A DNA stretch of 64,000 nucleotides from Pseudomonas putida (GCF_025905425.1 NZ_CP109603.1:718001-782000), one strand, 5' to 3'. Numbered from the stretch's first letter, positions 1-9,047 are shown. Numbers and translations: made by a program. Notes: a model not told the origin generated them from the sequence alone.

Positions 1-90
1 TCGACCATCGCGCCACTGTTCGGGCCACGGGTACCGGAGGGCGTGCTGTATTGCATACGCGCGGCGCTGGCAGCGGAATTCGACCTCTGA
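1..90 (+). CDS. C-terminal end of an unidentified protein (partial)
   Basis: An open frame enters from the left edge and ends with TGA at 88-90, giving 29 residues ending in LAAEFDL. It is too short to assign to a family. It lies about 150 bp upstream of the slyA-like gene on the same strand, so it could belong to a neighbouring unit. That it is the tail of a real gene is inferred only from the open frame and its codon usage. Confidence 0.35.
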   Translation, partial: STIAPLFGPRVPEGVLYCIRAALAAEFDL

Positions 91-201
91 TAGCCGGCAG
101 GTTCGAGGCCAGAAGCGCCAACTGCTGACCTTTGTCATGTTTTTTGACGATTATCGAACAGTGGCAGGCGCCCGAGCCTTGCCACGTGCTCCGGGTCATG
201 G

Positions 202-213
202 TTAGCTGCCTAA
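202..213. promoter_or_regulatory. SlyA/MarR-type operator candidate
   Basis: TTAGCTGCCTAA lies inside the inverted repeat GTTAG-CTGC-CTAAC (201-214), about 25 bp upstream of the MarR-family gene. It matches the published SlyA consensus TTAGCAAGCTAA at 9 of 12 positions. Many MarR/SlyA proteins repress their own promoter, so autoregulation is the natural inference. No clear -10/-35 pair was identified beside it. Confidence 0.45.
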
Positions 214-240
214 CAATTAGATCTGTTCAATGAGTTGCTT

Positions 241-678
241 ATGCCCTTGACCGACAACCAACACCGCTTCGGCATGCAGCTGGCCCAGATGTCCCGGGGC
301 TGGCGTGCCGAGCTGGATCGCCGCCTGGCCGGGCTCAACCTGTCCCAGGCGCGCTGGCTGGTGTTGCTGCACCTGGCCCGTTTCGAGGAGGCCCCCACCC
401 AGCGTGAGCTGGCCCAGAGTGTAGGCGTCGAAGGCCCGACCCTGGCGCGCTTGCTCGACAGCCTTGAGGCACAGGGTTTGGTGCGCAGGCAGGCAGTGCT
501 TGAAGACCGGCGGGCGAAGAAGATTCTGCTGTGCCCACCGGCCAAGCCGCTGATCGAGCAGATCGAGACCATTGCCAATGCGCTGCGGGTAGAGCTGTTT
601 ACCGGGGTGGATGAGGCGGACCTGGAGGTGTGCATGCGGGTGCATGCGAAAATTCTGGGTAACCTCGAAAAGTCCTGA
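241..678 (+). CDS. slyA: MarR/SlyA-family transcriptional regulator
   Basis: This 145-residue protein has the winged-helix layout of MarR proteins. The recognition-helix region (RELAQSVGVEGPTLARLLDSLEAQGLVRR) and the wing DRRAKKILL are typical of SlyA. It should bind DNA as a dimer and respond to small-molecule or oxidative signals. ATG at 241 is chosen; an in-frame TTG lies two codons upstream at 235. A palindrome resembling a SlyA box sits just upstream. It converges on the patatin gene with a hairpin between them. The family is secure; orthology to slyA is less so. Confidence 0.85.
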   Translation: MPLTDNQHRFGMQLAQMSRGWRAELDRRLAGLNLSQARWLVLLHLARFEEAPTQRELAQSVGVEGPTLARLLDSLEAQGLVRRQAVLEDRRAKKILLCPPAKPLIEQIETIANALRVELFTGVDEADLEVCMRVHAKILGNLEKS

Positions 679-683
679 TTCCT

Positions 684-702
684 GGGGCTGCAAAGCAGCC
701 CC
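684..702. terminator. Hairpin between convergent slyA-like and patatin genes
   Basis: GGGGCTGC-AAA-GCAGCCCC forms an 8-bp perfect stem with a 3-nt loop between the stops at 678 and 709. There is no long U-run on either strand, so termination strength is uncertain. An almost identical hairpin follows mgtE at 51660-51676. Confidence 0.55.
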
Positions 703-708
703 ATCGAT

Positions 709-2907
709 TTAGAAGGTATGCCCCAGGTTCAGGTACACCGCCTGCTCGTGCGCACTGTTGGCCCCATAGCTCAGGTTCAACGGCCCCAGCGGTGTCTCCA
801 GCCCCAGGAAGATGCTCGCCGCATTGATGTAGCCACTGTCAAATTCGTTGTCGTTGTTCCATGCCCGCCCACGCTCCAGCGACGCCCCGATATACAGTGG
901 GAAGTCCAGCGGCACGTAGGCCCGTGGCGTCAGGCGACGGTAATAGACTATGCGCAGCAAGCTGATGTTCTGCCCAGACACCGAATCCTGGCGGAACCCG
1001 GACAGCTCCCGCGCGCCCCCCATCACGAAGCTCGACGTCACCACCTCGGCATCATCGAGCGTGCGCCCATAGCGCCCGCCCAGCACCCAGGTATTCGGGC
1101 CACTGCTGATGGCCTTGTCCAGGCTGAACAGCCACTGGCGGTAGTCCTGGTCGGAGTCGAGCGATTTGTCGTACTTGCGCAGGGTCATGCCGATATCTTC
1201 GCCGCTGTGCGGGAAGTACACGTTATCGAGGGTGTCGAACGAGTACTTGAGCTCGTAGAACCCTTCGTTGAAGCTGACCTTGGGCAGGTCCTGGTCACCG
1301 ATACGCACCTCGGCTTCGCCCCAGGCCTTGCCAGCGCCAAGGCGTACCTCGCCGTAGGTGCCGATCTGCCGGCCGATATTGAGGCCAAAACCGTAACGTT
1401 CCAGGCGGTATTCAGCGATAGGGTCGTTGTCCAGGGTCGCCTCGATGTTGCGCGAGCCCAGGTCCAGGTAAGGGGCGATGAAGAAGCGTGAGCCTACGTC
1501 CAGCGGCTGGTAGAACTCGCTGTAGAGCTCTTGCTGGTCGCCGATCTGGGCGCGGGTCAGCCATTCGGCGCCCAGGCTGTTGATGCCGTTGACCCGGTAG
1601 CTGGCACCCAGGTTGAAGGCGCTGTCACCGCGCAGGTCGTCCGACAGGTTCAGGCCCAGGCGCAGGTAGTCGGTGCCGCCGCGCCTGCCGCGGGCATTGA
1701 TCACCAGCGTGTTGTCGGCGCCCTTGTGCACCACGCGGTACTGCACCCGGTCAAAGTAGTCCAGGCCATATAGCGTGCCCATGTCGGTCTGCAGGCGGTC
1801 CAGTTCCAGCGGTGCATTGATCGGCTGGCGGATATAGGAGCGGATCACGTCGTCGCTGACCTTGGAGTCGTTTTCCACCCTGATCGCGGTGATCACTGGC
1901 GTGCGCTGATGCGGTGAGCGGGCAATGGCCAGGCTGCTGTCACCCTCGGGCTGGCGCAACGCCGCCAGGCGCGAGTCGAGCAGGCGCGTGGCGCGGTAGC
2001 CGGCTTCGATCATCTCGCGGGCACGGCCGAAGTCGGTCACGCCAAATGCGGCCAGCGACGGCTGGACCAGGATGTCGTCGGCGTGCAGGCTGGCCAGTTG
2101 TTCTTCGGAGTTGCGCCGGGTCATCAGGGTAATCGACTGGTTGAGCACATCGACCACCGTGGCCAGTTGCTTGCGGTCACGCAGCGGCGTGCCGATGTCG
2201 ACCACGATGGCCAGGTCTACCCCCATGTCGCGGGCCACATCCAGCGGAATATTGTCGACCATGCCGCCATCCACCAGCAGGCGGCCTTCCAGCTCCACCG
2301 GGGCGAATACGGCGGGGATCGACATGCTGGCGCGGATTACCTGGGGCAAGTGGCCGCGGCGGAACACCACCTTTTCGCCGCTGGCGATGTCGGTGGCCAC
2401 CGCACGGAAGGGGATTGGCAGTTTGTCGAAGTCACGGGTGTCAGCGGTGTGGGCCAGCTTGCTCTCAAGCAATAGCGCCAGGTTCTGGCCCTGGATCACG
2501 CCCAGCGGCAGGCCCAGGCTGCCGTCGTCGCGAAAGCTCAGCTTCTGCTTCACCAGGAAGTCACGGTCGTCCTGCTTGCGCCGGAAAGGGACGTCCTTGC
2601 GCGGTGGCGCATCGGACAACGCCTGCTGCCAGTCCAGGGTGGTGGCCAGTTTTTCCAGCTCTTCGACACTGTAGCCGGAAGCGTACAGCCCACCGATAAC
2701 AGCGCCCATGCTGGTGCCGGCGATGGCGTCGATGCGCACACCTTGTTGTTCCAGGGCCTTGAGCACGCCGATATGGGCCAGGCCGCGGGCCGCGCCACCA
2801 GAGAGCACCAGGCCAACCTTGGGCCGTGTCTGCTCGGCGGCATTTACCGTGGCAGAAACCAGCATCAGCAAAAAGCAGAACAGCAAACGGCGCATCGTGA
2901 GTCTCAA
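709..2907 (-). CDS. plpD: Patatin-like phospholipase with outer-membrane barrel (PlpD type, type Vd secretion)
   Basis: The 732-residue protein starts with a signal peptide (about residues 1-24, ending VNAAE). A patatin domain follows with the oxyanion loop SGGAARG (36-42), nucleophile elbow GTSMG (Ser66) and catalytic DGG (Asp213). A POTRA-like segment comes next, then a roughly 350-residue beta-rich C terminus ending in aromatic HTF, as in BamA/Omp85-type barrels. This is the architecture of P. aeruginosa PlpD, a self-secreted type Vd phospholipase A1. All catalytic residues are present. An alternative start lies four codons in, at a second Met. Whether the patatin domain is cleaved and released cannot be told from sequence. 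Confidence 0.88.
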   Translation of the reverse strand: MRLTMRRLLFCFLLMLVSATVNAAEQTRPKVGLVLSGGAARGLAHIGVLKALEQQGVRIDAIAGTSMGAVIGGLYASGYSVEELEKLATTLDWQQALSDAPPRKDVPFRRKQDDRDFLVKQKLSFRDDGSLGLPLGVIQGQNLALLLESKLAHTADTRDFDKLPIPFRAVATDIASGEKVVFRRGHLPQVIRASMSIPAVFAPVELEGRLLVDGGMVDNIPLDVARDMGVDLAIVVDIGTPLRDRKQLATVVDVLNQSITLMTRRNSEEQLASLHADDILVQPSLAAFGVTDFGRAREMIEAGYRATRLLDSRLAALRQPEGDSSLAIARSPHQRTPVITAIRVENDSKVSDDVIRSYIRQPINAPLELDRLQTDMGTLYGLDYFDRVQYRVVHKGADNTLVINARGRRGGTDYLRLGLNLSDDLRGDSAFNLGASYRVNGINSLGAEWLTRAQIGDQQELYSEFYQPLDVGSRFFIAPYLDLGSRNIEATLDNDPIAEYRLERYGFGLNIGRQIGTYGEVRLGAGKAWGEAEVRIGDQDLPKVSFNEGFYELKYSFDTLDNVYFPHSGEDIGMTLRKYDKSLDSDQDYRQWLFSLDKAISSGPNTWVLGGRYGRTLDDAEVVTSSFVMGGARELSGFRQDSVSGQNISLLRIVYYRRLTPRAYVPLDFPLYIGASLERGRAWNNDNEFDSGYINAASIFLGLETPLGPLNLSYGANSAHEQAVYLNLGHTF

Positions 2908-2962
2908 ACCGTGGGCGAAAGACCGCTAGTATAAGCGGCCCCTTACCTGGAGATGCTTCGCC

Positions 2963-3244
2963 ATGGTCATCAACAAGCCGGAAATCGTCATCACTTATTG
3001 CACGCAATGTCAGTGGCTGCTGCGCGCCGCCTGGCTGGCCCAGGAACTGCTCAGTACCTTTTCCGATGACCTGGGCCGGGTGGCGCTGGAGCCTGGTACC
3101 GGCGGCATCTTCCGCATCACCTGCAATGGCGTGCAGATCTGGGAGCGCAAGGCCGACGGTGGTTTCCCGGAGGCCAAGGTGCTCAAGCAGCGGGTACGTG
3201 ACCAGATCGACCCGCAGCGCGATCTGGGCCACAACGACCGCTGA
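2963..3244 (+). CDS. SelT/SelW/SelH (Rdx) family protein, Cys form
   Basis: A 93-residue thioredoxin-like protein with the motif TYCTQC (Cys13, Cys16) near the N terminus, the hallmark of the Rdx family. In the eukaryotic selenoproteins the second position is selenocysteine; here it is TGC cysteine. A redox role through the CxxC pair is the family expectation, but the physiological substrate is unknown. A Shine-Dalgarno GGAG lies about 10 nt upstream of the ATG. It is divergent from the patatin gene and ends one base before the stop of the convergent transporter gene. Confidence 0.8.
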   Translation: MVINKPEIVITYCTQCQWLLRAAWLAQELLSTFSDDLGRVALEPGTGGIFRITCNGVQIWERKADGGFPEAKVLKQRVRDQIDPQRDLGHNDR

Positions 3245-4135
3245 TCAGGCGCCTTCTGCCAGTGGCCGGGGCTTTGCGGGTTGCTCGGCGGCCAGGCGGC
3301 TGGACAGCACGATGGCGAAGATGATCAGCGCGCCACCCAACAGCATGCGCACGGTGGGCGTTTCGGCGAACACCGCCCAGGCCACGGCGATGCCGTAGAC
3401 CGGCTCCATACCGAACACCACCGCAGCGGTGCGCGCCTTGATCACGGCCAGGCTGGCGACAAACAAGCTATGGGCAACACCCGTGCAGAAGATGCCGAGC
3501 AGGGCGATCCACAACCAGTCCATCGGCGTCACAGCGCCCAGGCCTGGCGCTGCGAACGGCAACAGGCAGAGGCTGACCACCAGGTTTTGCCACAATGCTG
3601 CCTGCACCGCCGGCAAACGACCCGAGCCGGCGCGGTTGGTCAGCGACAGCAACGAGAACAACAGCCCCGAAAGCAGTGCCCAGAGCAGGCCGCCAGTGGC
3701 CTCGCTGGCCAGGTCGAATGCCGGTGTGACCAGCACCAGGCCGATGCTCACCAGCAGTACCAGCACGGCTTCGTTGCGGCGGATGCGTTCGCGGAACAGC
3801 AGGCCTTCGAGGATCACGGTAAAGGCCGGGAAGCTGGCGAAGCCCAGGGTGGCGATGGCCACGCCGCCGACTTTGACGGCGATGAAGAAGCTGACCCAGT
3901 GCCCCGCCAGCAGCACGCCGCCGAGCAGCAGGCGGCGCACATCCTGGCCACTGAGCCGGTGCCAGCCTTGACGGGCAAAACGGGCGAACAGGGCCAGGGC
4001 CAGGACGGCAAAAACTGCGCGGCCGAAAACGATGATGGCCGGGCTGGCGCTGGCGGCCAGCTTGCCGAAGACGCCGGTGAGGCCGAAGAACAGCGCGCCA
4101 ATGTGCAGGGCGCCTAGGGCTGTGCGGTGGTTCAT
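3245..4135 (-). CDS. EamA/DMT-family inner-membrane transporter
   Basis: This 296-residue hydrophobic protein contains two EamA repeats, about ten transmembrane helices, with the conserved GHWVSFF and GVAHSLFVASL regions. Members export amino acids or other metabolites; the substrate here cannot be inferred. AGGAC sits about 6 nt upstream of the ATG. The downstream AraC-type gene is on the same strand but separated by a REP pair, so co-transcription is doubtful. Confidence 0.85.
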   Translation of the reverse strand: MNHRTALGALHIGALFFGLTGVFGKLAASASPAIIVFGRAVFAVLALALFARFARQGWHRLSGQDVRRLLLGGVLLAGHWVSFFIAVKVGGVAIATLGFASFPAFTVILEGLLFRERIRRNEAVLVLLVSIGLVLVTPAFDLASEATGGLLWALLSGLLFSLLSLTNRAGSGRLPAVQAALWQNLVVSLCLLPFAAPGLGAVTPMDWLWIALLGIFCTGVAHSLFVASLAVIKARTAAVVFGMEPVYGIAVAWAVFAETPTVRMLLGGALIIFAIVLSSRLAAEQPAKPRPLAEGA

Positions 4136-4165
4136 GGGGGTCCTTGCTCAAGATCTCTACTGGCT

Positions 4166-4260
4166 GTGCCGGCCTCTTCGCGGGCAAGCCCGCTCCCACA
4201 GTTACAATGCAACCTTCCTATCTGTGGGAGCGGGCTTGCCCCGCGAAAGGGCCAGTGCCG
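4166..4260. repeat. REP pair, inverted (P. putida type)
   Basis: Two REP units face each other: GGCCTCTTCGCGGGCAAGCC at 4171 and its reverse complement TGTGGGAGCGGGCTTGCCCC at 4223. Each unit folds on the GCGGGCAAGCCCGC core, and the pair could form a cruciform or a longer hairpin in RNA. It lies between the EamA and AraC genes. Confidence 0.85.
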
Positions 4261-4301
4261 GCATAGTGTATGTCGTAAGGCCGATGAGTTCTGTCGCCCA
4301 C

Positions 4302-5075
4302 CTAGCGTCCGTTATCGCCAGACTCTCGCCGCAATGCCAGCGGCGTGCAGCCAAAGGCCCGCAACATCGCCGCCGAAAATGCACTCTGCGAGCTGTACCC
4401 GACCTGCGCCGCAATCTCACCCATCGGCAGCCGTGTTCGCTCCACCAACTGCCGCGCCTTGAGCAAGCGCCGCTGGCGCATGTAATCCATCGGCGTCATC
4501 GCGCATTCGGCGATAAAGCGCGCATGCAGGCGAGCAGTGGAAAGCCCGGCCAGGCGCGCCAGGTCGGCGACCTGCAGCGGGTAGGCGGCATGCTGCTCGA
4601 TATGCGCATCGAAGGCTGCATAAGGCAGGCGCTGGCTGGCCCTGATACTTGCCGCTGCCGTAGGGTTGAGGCTGGCCAATAGCAGTGCCGCGCCTTGTCG
4701 GGCGATCAGCGGGTCGTCCATGGGGCAGGTCGCCAGCCAGTCCACCAACTGCTGCTGGCGGGTATCCAGGCCCAAGGCAGCGGGCCGATCGAGCAGCCGG
4801 CGGCTGGCATCGGCATGCTCGCCCAACTGCTCGCGCAACCAGCGCTCGCCAGGCACGTCCAGCACCAGGCAGTCGCTGCCGGCACCGCTGGAACAGGTGT
4901 GATGGGCGCCGGCTGGCACCACCATCAGGCCCTGACGATCAACCCGTGCTCCCTGGCCCTGGACCTCGAATTCCAGGCGGCCGCTCAGGCCGAACACCAG
5001 TTGCGGGTGTTCGTGGCTGTGGGCGATCAAGCTGTCTCGGTAATGGCGCAGCGAGAGGATCGGGCCGGTGGTCAT
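4302..5075 (-). CDS. AraC-family regulator with N-terminal cupin domain
   Basis: From the ATG at 5075 the protein has 257 residues. A cupin-like ligand domain with HSHEHPQLVFG and a second PAGAHH histidine cluster comes first, then two AraC helix-turn-helix motifs in the last 100 residues (recognisable GEIAAQVGYSSQSAFSAAMLRAFG). I prefer this start over one 14 codons upstream because AGGA lies 8 nt before it. It is divergent from the LpxH-like gene. The EamA gene just downstream is a plausible target of this kind of regulator, by adjacency only. Confidence 0.85.
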   Translation of the reverse strand: MTTGPILSLRHYRDSLIAHSHEHPQLVFGLSGRLEFEVQGQGARVDRQGLMVVPAGAHHTCSSGAGSDCLVLDVPGERWLREQLGEHADASRRLLDRPAALGLDTRQQQLVDWLATCPMDDPLIARQGAALLLASLNPTAAASIRASQRLPYAAFDAHIEQHAAYPLQVADLARLAGLSTARLHARFIAECAMTPMDYMRQRRLLKARQLVERTRLPMGEIAAQVGYSSQSAFSAAMLRAFGCTPLALRRESGDNGR

Positions 5076-5201
5076 GGGGAGTCCTCGCAGGGCAGAAGCG
5101 CATTGTGCCTCATTCACTGCAGGCCATCACCCGTAACCGTTTCGCCACAGCACTGTCATCCGCGCCTGCCAGTCTCCAGCAAACTGCGCCGGAGCCCGCC
5201 C

Positions 5202-6011
5202 ATGACCCACGTCGAACTCGCCCGTCCCTCACGCAAGCAGCGCGTGCGCACGTTATGGATTTCCGATGTGCACCTGGGCACCCGCGACTGCCAGGCCGAG
5301 CACCTGTCGCGGTTTCTCAAGGGCTATCAGGCGGATCGCATCTACCTGGTGGGCGATATCATCGATGGCTGGAAGCTGCGCGGCGGCATCTATTGGCCGC
5401 AAGCCCACACCAACGTGATCCGGCGTCTGTTGACCATGAGCAAGCGGGGCACCGAGGTGATTTATGTCACCGGCAACCATGATGAATTCCTGCGCCGCTA
5501 TTCCAAGCTGATGCTGGGCAACATTCAACTGGTGGATGAGGCCGAGCACCTGACCGCCGATGGCCGTCGCCTACTGGTGATCCATGGTGACCAGTTCGAC
5601 GTGATTACCCGCTACCACCGCTGGTTGGCGTTTCTGGGCGACCGTGCGTATGAGTTCACCCTGGTGCTCAACCGTTGGCTCAACCATTGGCGTGCCCGTT
5701 ACGGTTATGGCTACTGGTCGTTGTCGGCTTACCTCAAGCACAAGGTCAAGGGCGCGGTGAACTTCATCAGTGACTTCGAGGATGCGATTGCCCACGAATG
5801 CACCCGCCGAGGCTTTCATGGGGTGGTGTGCGGGCACATCCATCACGCCGAAATCCGCAAGGTGGGGGAGGTGGAGTACCTCAATTGCGGGGATTGGGTG
5901 GAGTCGTGCACGGCCTTGATCGAGCACTGGGATGGCAGCATCGAGTTGTATCGGTTGGCCGATGCGCAGGCGCGACACGCTGAAAGCCGCAAAGCGGCCC
6001 AGGCAATTTAA
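5202..6011 (+). CDS. LpxH-related metallophosphoesterase (UDP-2,3-diacylglucosamine diphosphatase-like)
   Basis: This 269-residue protein has all calcineurin-like phosphoesterase motifs: DVHLG (Asp22, His24), GDIIDGW (Asp52), GNHD (92-95), HGDQFD and GHIHHA. That pattern is the LpxH-related subgroup, and many pseudomonads carry such a second LpxH-like gene. A role in lipid A or another lyso-lipid pathway is plausible but unproven. The start at 5202 follows GGAG by 8 nt. The stop codon overlaps that of the convergent Mpo1-like gene by a few bases. Confidence 0.8.
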   Translation: MTHVELARPSRKQRVRTLWISDVHLGTRDCQAEHLSRFLKGYQADRIYLVGDIIDGWKLRGGIYWPQAHTNVIRRLLTMSKRGTEVIYVTGNHDEFLRRYSKLMLGNIQLVDEAEHLTADGRRLLVIHGDQFDVITRYHRWLAFLGDRAYEFTLVLNRWLNHWRARYGYGYWSLSAYLKHKVKGAVNFISDFEDAIAHECTRRGFHGVVCGHIHHAEIRKVGEVEYLNCGDWVESCTALIEHWDGSIELYRLADAQARHAESRKAAQAI

Positions 6012-6319
6012 AGGCTGATCTTGCCCAGCAAGATGTCGCGGAACATGGCGAAATCGCCGATCAGGCTATACAGCGGATAGGTAAACGTCGCCGGCCGGTT
6101 CTTCTCGAAAAAGAAATGCCCGACCCAGGCAAAGCCATAGCCAAACAGCGGCACGGCCAGCAGCAGCAGCCATTTGCCGCTGCCGATGGTGTATGCCAGC
6201 AGGGCAATTACCAGGCTCGTACCGACAAAATGCAGCCGGCGGCAGGTGGGGTTGCTGTGTTCGCCCAAGTAGTAGGGGTAGAACTCGGCAAAACTGCGAA
6301 ACTGCGCTGTGCTGTTCAT
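6008..6319 (-). CDS. Mpo1-like (DUF962) small membrane protein
   Basis: The 103-residue protein has two to three predicted membrane segments (LVIALLAYTIGSG, WLLLLAVPLFGYGFAWVGHFF) and the family motifs HPxxR-like C-terminal pattern and FFEKNRPATF. Yeast Mpo1, the founding member, is an Fe-dependent dioxygenase of 2-hydroxy fatty acids in alpha-oxidation; transfer of that role to bacterial homologues is inference. ATG at 6319 is chosen because GGAG precedes it; a longer in-frame extension lacks a ribosome site. Confidence 0.75.
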   Translation of the reverse strand: MNSTAQFRSFAEFYPYYLGEHSNPTCRRLHFVGTSLVIALLAYTIGSGKWLLLLAVPLFGYGFAWVGHFFFEKNRPATFTYPLYSLIGDFAMFRDILLGKISL

Positions 6320-6472
6320 GGCAGTGCTCCGGGGTAAATACTTCTGGATAAGATGCACGGCGTGGAGCCTGAATCGAGTCTAGAGTCATTGGCGGGGCCT
6401 ACCAGTGACAATAGGCGCCAATTGAGTATCCTTGGGGTTCACCGCAGGAGCGGTCAGCATAAGAAGCCTGTC

Positions 6473-7534
6473 ATGAGTGAAAGAACCACGTCAGCCAGCT
6501 GGGCATCAGGGATCGTCAAGGCACTTGAGCTGGAAGGGCTCGATTGCCAAGCCATGTTCAAGCAGCTCGGGCTGGATTTCGCCGCCCTCGATGACCCTGA
6601 CGCACGTTTTCCACAGGACTCAATGACCCGGCTCTGGCTGCTGGCGGTGGAGCTGTCGGGCAACGAAGCCATTGGCCTGAACATGGCGCGCGTGGTACGA
6701 CCGGCTTCGTTCCACGTGGTGGGCTATGCGCTGATGTCCAGCCGCACCCTAGCCGAAGGCTTCGAGCGGCTGGTGCGGTACCAGCGCATCATTGCCGAAA
6801 GTTCCGACTTGAGCTTTCGCCTGGGGCCTGAGGGCTATTCGCTGATTCTGACCGTGCATGGCGATCATCTGCCGCCGACCCGGCACAGCGCCGAAGCATC
6901 GTTGGCGTGCGCGCTTTCGCTGTGCACCTGGCTCAGTGGGCGCGTCATCCAGCCGCGGCGGGTGCTGGTGCAGGGGCCGCAGCCGAAGAATATCGACCCT
7001 TACAAGGTCGCCTTCCACTCCCCTCTGGTGTTCGACGCGCCGCATGATGCGCTGGTGTTCGAGCGGGCCGACATGGAAGCGCCGCTGCCGACCGCCAATG
7101 AAGCGATGGCGGTGCTCCACGACCGTTTTGCCGGTGAATACCTGGCACGCTTCTCGGAAAGCCGGGTCACCCACAGGGTGCGTCAGGTGCTGTGCCGCAT
7201 TCTGCCCCAGGGCGAGCCCAAGCGCGAAACCCTGGCCCAGGCCCTGCACCTTTCGCAGCGAACCTTGCAGCGGCGTTTGCAGGAAGAAGGCACCAGCTTT
7301 CAGACCCTGCTCGACGATACCCGGCGTGAGCTGGCCGAGCAGTACCTGGCCCAGCCGGGCATGACCCTGTTGGAAACCGCGTACCTGCTGGGTTTCGCCG
7401 ACCCGAGCAATTTCTACCGGGCGTTCCGCCGCTGGTTCGATGCCACACCCAGCGAATACCGCGCCCGTTTGGGCGCGGAACCGGAGGGGGTCAGTGACGC
7501 CAGAACGCCGGCATGCACAACACTAGCACCGTGA
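6473..7534 (+). CDS. AraC-family regulator with Arabinose_bd-type N-terminal domain
   Basis: A 353-residue protein: an N-terminal ligand domain of about 200 residues (with FHVVGYALMSSRTLAEGFERLVRY) of the group shared with OruR and related regulators, then a C-terminal AraC HTH pair (QRTLQRRLQEEGTSF and LLGFADPSNFYRAFRRWF). The inducer is unknown. ATG at 6473 fits the usual N terminus. Its last 44 bp overlap the 3' end of the convergent trkH, which is unusual for neighbours here. Confidence 0.83.
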   Translation: MSERTTSASWASGIVKALELEGLDCQAMFKQLGLDFAALDDPDARFPQDSMTRLWLLAVELSGNEAIGLNMARVVRPASFHVVGYALMSSRTLAEGFERLVRYQRIIAESSDLSFRLGPEGYSLILTVHGDHLPPTRHSAEASLACALSLCTWLSGRVIQPRRVLVQGPQPKNIDPYKVAFHSPLVFDAPHDALVFERADMEAPLPTANEAMAVLHDRFAGEYLARFSESRVTHRVRQVLCRILPQGEPKRETLAQALHLSQRTLQRRLQEEGTSFQTLLDDTRRELAEQYLAQPGMTLLETAYLLGFADPSNFYRAFRRWFDATPSEYRARLGAEPEGVSDARTPACTTLAP

Positions 7535-8945
7535 TGATTTCCAGCCGGCCCAGTAGCATGCCGCCGGCGAGGATCCACTTGGCGGCGTCCGGCAGCGTGG
7601 CATAGTTGCCGGCAGGGCCGATCACTTCACCCAGCCCTGGGCCTACGCCCGACACCGTGCCGGCGGCACCGGTCAGCGCGGTCATCCAGTCCACGCCCAG
7701 CAGCGACAACAGCAACGCCATCACGCAGATGGTGATCGCGAAGAAGAACGAGAAGGTCAGGATCGAACGTACGATTTCTTCGTCCAGGCGGTGCCCGTTG
7801 TACTTCTGCTTGATCACCGCGCGCGGGTGGATCAGCTGGTTGAGGCTGGCCTTGAGCAGGATATAGGCAACCTGGAAGCGGAAAATCTTGATGCCGCCTG
7901 CGGTCGAGCCGGAGCAGCCGCCGATAAAGCCCAGGTAGAAGAACAGCATCAGCGAGAAATTGCCCCACAGGCTGTAGTCGCCCAGGGCGAAACCGGTGGT
8001 GGTGACCACCGAGGTCACGTTCAGCGCCACGTGGCGCAAGGCATCCAGCCAGTGCAGGTTGGTGGTGGCCCAGTACCAGGTGCCCAGCACGACCCAGGTG
8101 ACCACCAGCATACCGAGCAACCCCTGAACCTGCTGGTCGCGGATCAGCGCCTTACGGTTGCCACGCAGGGTGGCCACGTACAGGGTGAAGGGCAGGCTAC
8201 CGAGGATCATCACCACCACCGCGACCCAGTGCACGGCAGGGATGTCCCATTTCGCCAGCGACTGGTCGGAGGTCGAGAACCCACCGGTGGAAATCGCCGA
8301 CATGGCGTGGTTGATGGCGTCGAACGGGCGCATGCCGGCCCACCAGAAGGCCAGCGCGCCGAGTACGGAGAAACCGACGTACACGCCGACGATCGACTTG
8401 GCGACCATGTGTGAGCGCGGCATGACCTTCTCGGAGCGGTCCGAGGACTCGGTCTGGAACAGGCGCATGCCACCAATGCGCAGCAGCGGCAGGATCGCCA
8501 CGGCCATGGCAATGAAGCCGATGCCGCCGAGCCAGTGCAGCATCGAGCGCCACATCAGGATCCCCGGCGACATGTTGTCCAGGCCGCTGAGCACCGTGGC
8601 GCCGGTGGCAGTGATGCCGGACATGCTCTCGAAGAAGGCGTCGGTGTAGCTGATGTGCTGGGTCAACAAGAACGGCAAGGCTGCGAACACGCACACCACC
8701 AGCCAACTGCTGACCGTTAGCAGGTACATGTCGCGTGGGCGCAGGTGAACGTGTTCGGGGCGGCCCTGGACGACCATGAGCAGGCCGGCGATGAACGTGA
8801 TCAGGCTGGACCAGAGGAACGACGGCATGTCGCCGGTGCGCTCGAAGATCACCAGGGTCGCCATGGGCACGACCATACTGACGGCCAGGGTGATCAGGAA
8901 GATGCCGATGATGAAACCAATGATCCTTAAGGTCGGCAACGCCAT
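7491..8945 (-). CDS. trkH: TrkH-type potassium uptake membrane subunit
   Basis: A 484-residue integral membrane protein with about ten helices and four pore-loop repeats, including the filter-like segments SGITATGATVLSGL, SAISTGGFSTSD and GFIGGCSGSTAGGIK. It forms the K+ pathway and needs the NAD/ATP-binding TrkA subunit, which is not in this window. It is a single gene with no co-directional partner nearby. The ribosome site is weak; the start is set by alignment to the usual N-terminal hydrophobic segment. Confidence 0.92.
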   Translation of the reverse strand: MALPTLRIIGFIIGIFLITLAVSMVVPMATLVIFERTGDMPSFLWSSLITFIAGLLMVVQGRPEHVHLRPRDMYLLTVSSWLVVCVFAALPFLLTQHISYTDAFFESMSGITATGATVLSGLDNMSPGILMWRSMLHWLGGIGFIAMAVAILPLLRIGGMRLFQTESSDRSEKVMPRSHMVAKSIVGVYVGFSVLGALAFWWAGMRPFDAINHAMSAISTGGFSTSDQSLAKWDIPAVHWVAVVVMILGSLPFTLYVATLRGNRKALIRDQQVQGLLGMLVVTWVVLGTWYWATTNLHWLDALRHVALNVTSVVTTTGFALGDYSLWGNFSLMLFFYLGFIGGCSGSTAGGIKIFRFQVAYILLKASLNQLIHPRAVIKQKYNGHRLDEEIVRSILTFSFFFAITICVMALLLSLLGVDWMTALTGAAGTVSGVGPGLGEVIGPAGNYATLPDAAKWILAGGMLLGRLEIITVLVLCMPAFWRH

Positions 8946-9047
8946 GTGATCTGCTCTGACTCTGAACGGAAGGGCGCCATTCTACCTATGGGTCTGGTGA
9001 TGTAAACGCTAGAATGGCCGCACATTCACCTGCCAGGAGGGTAGCCG

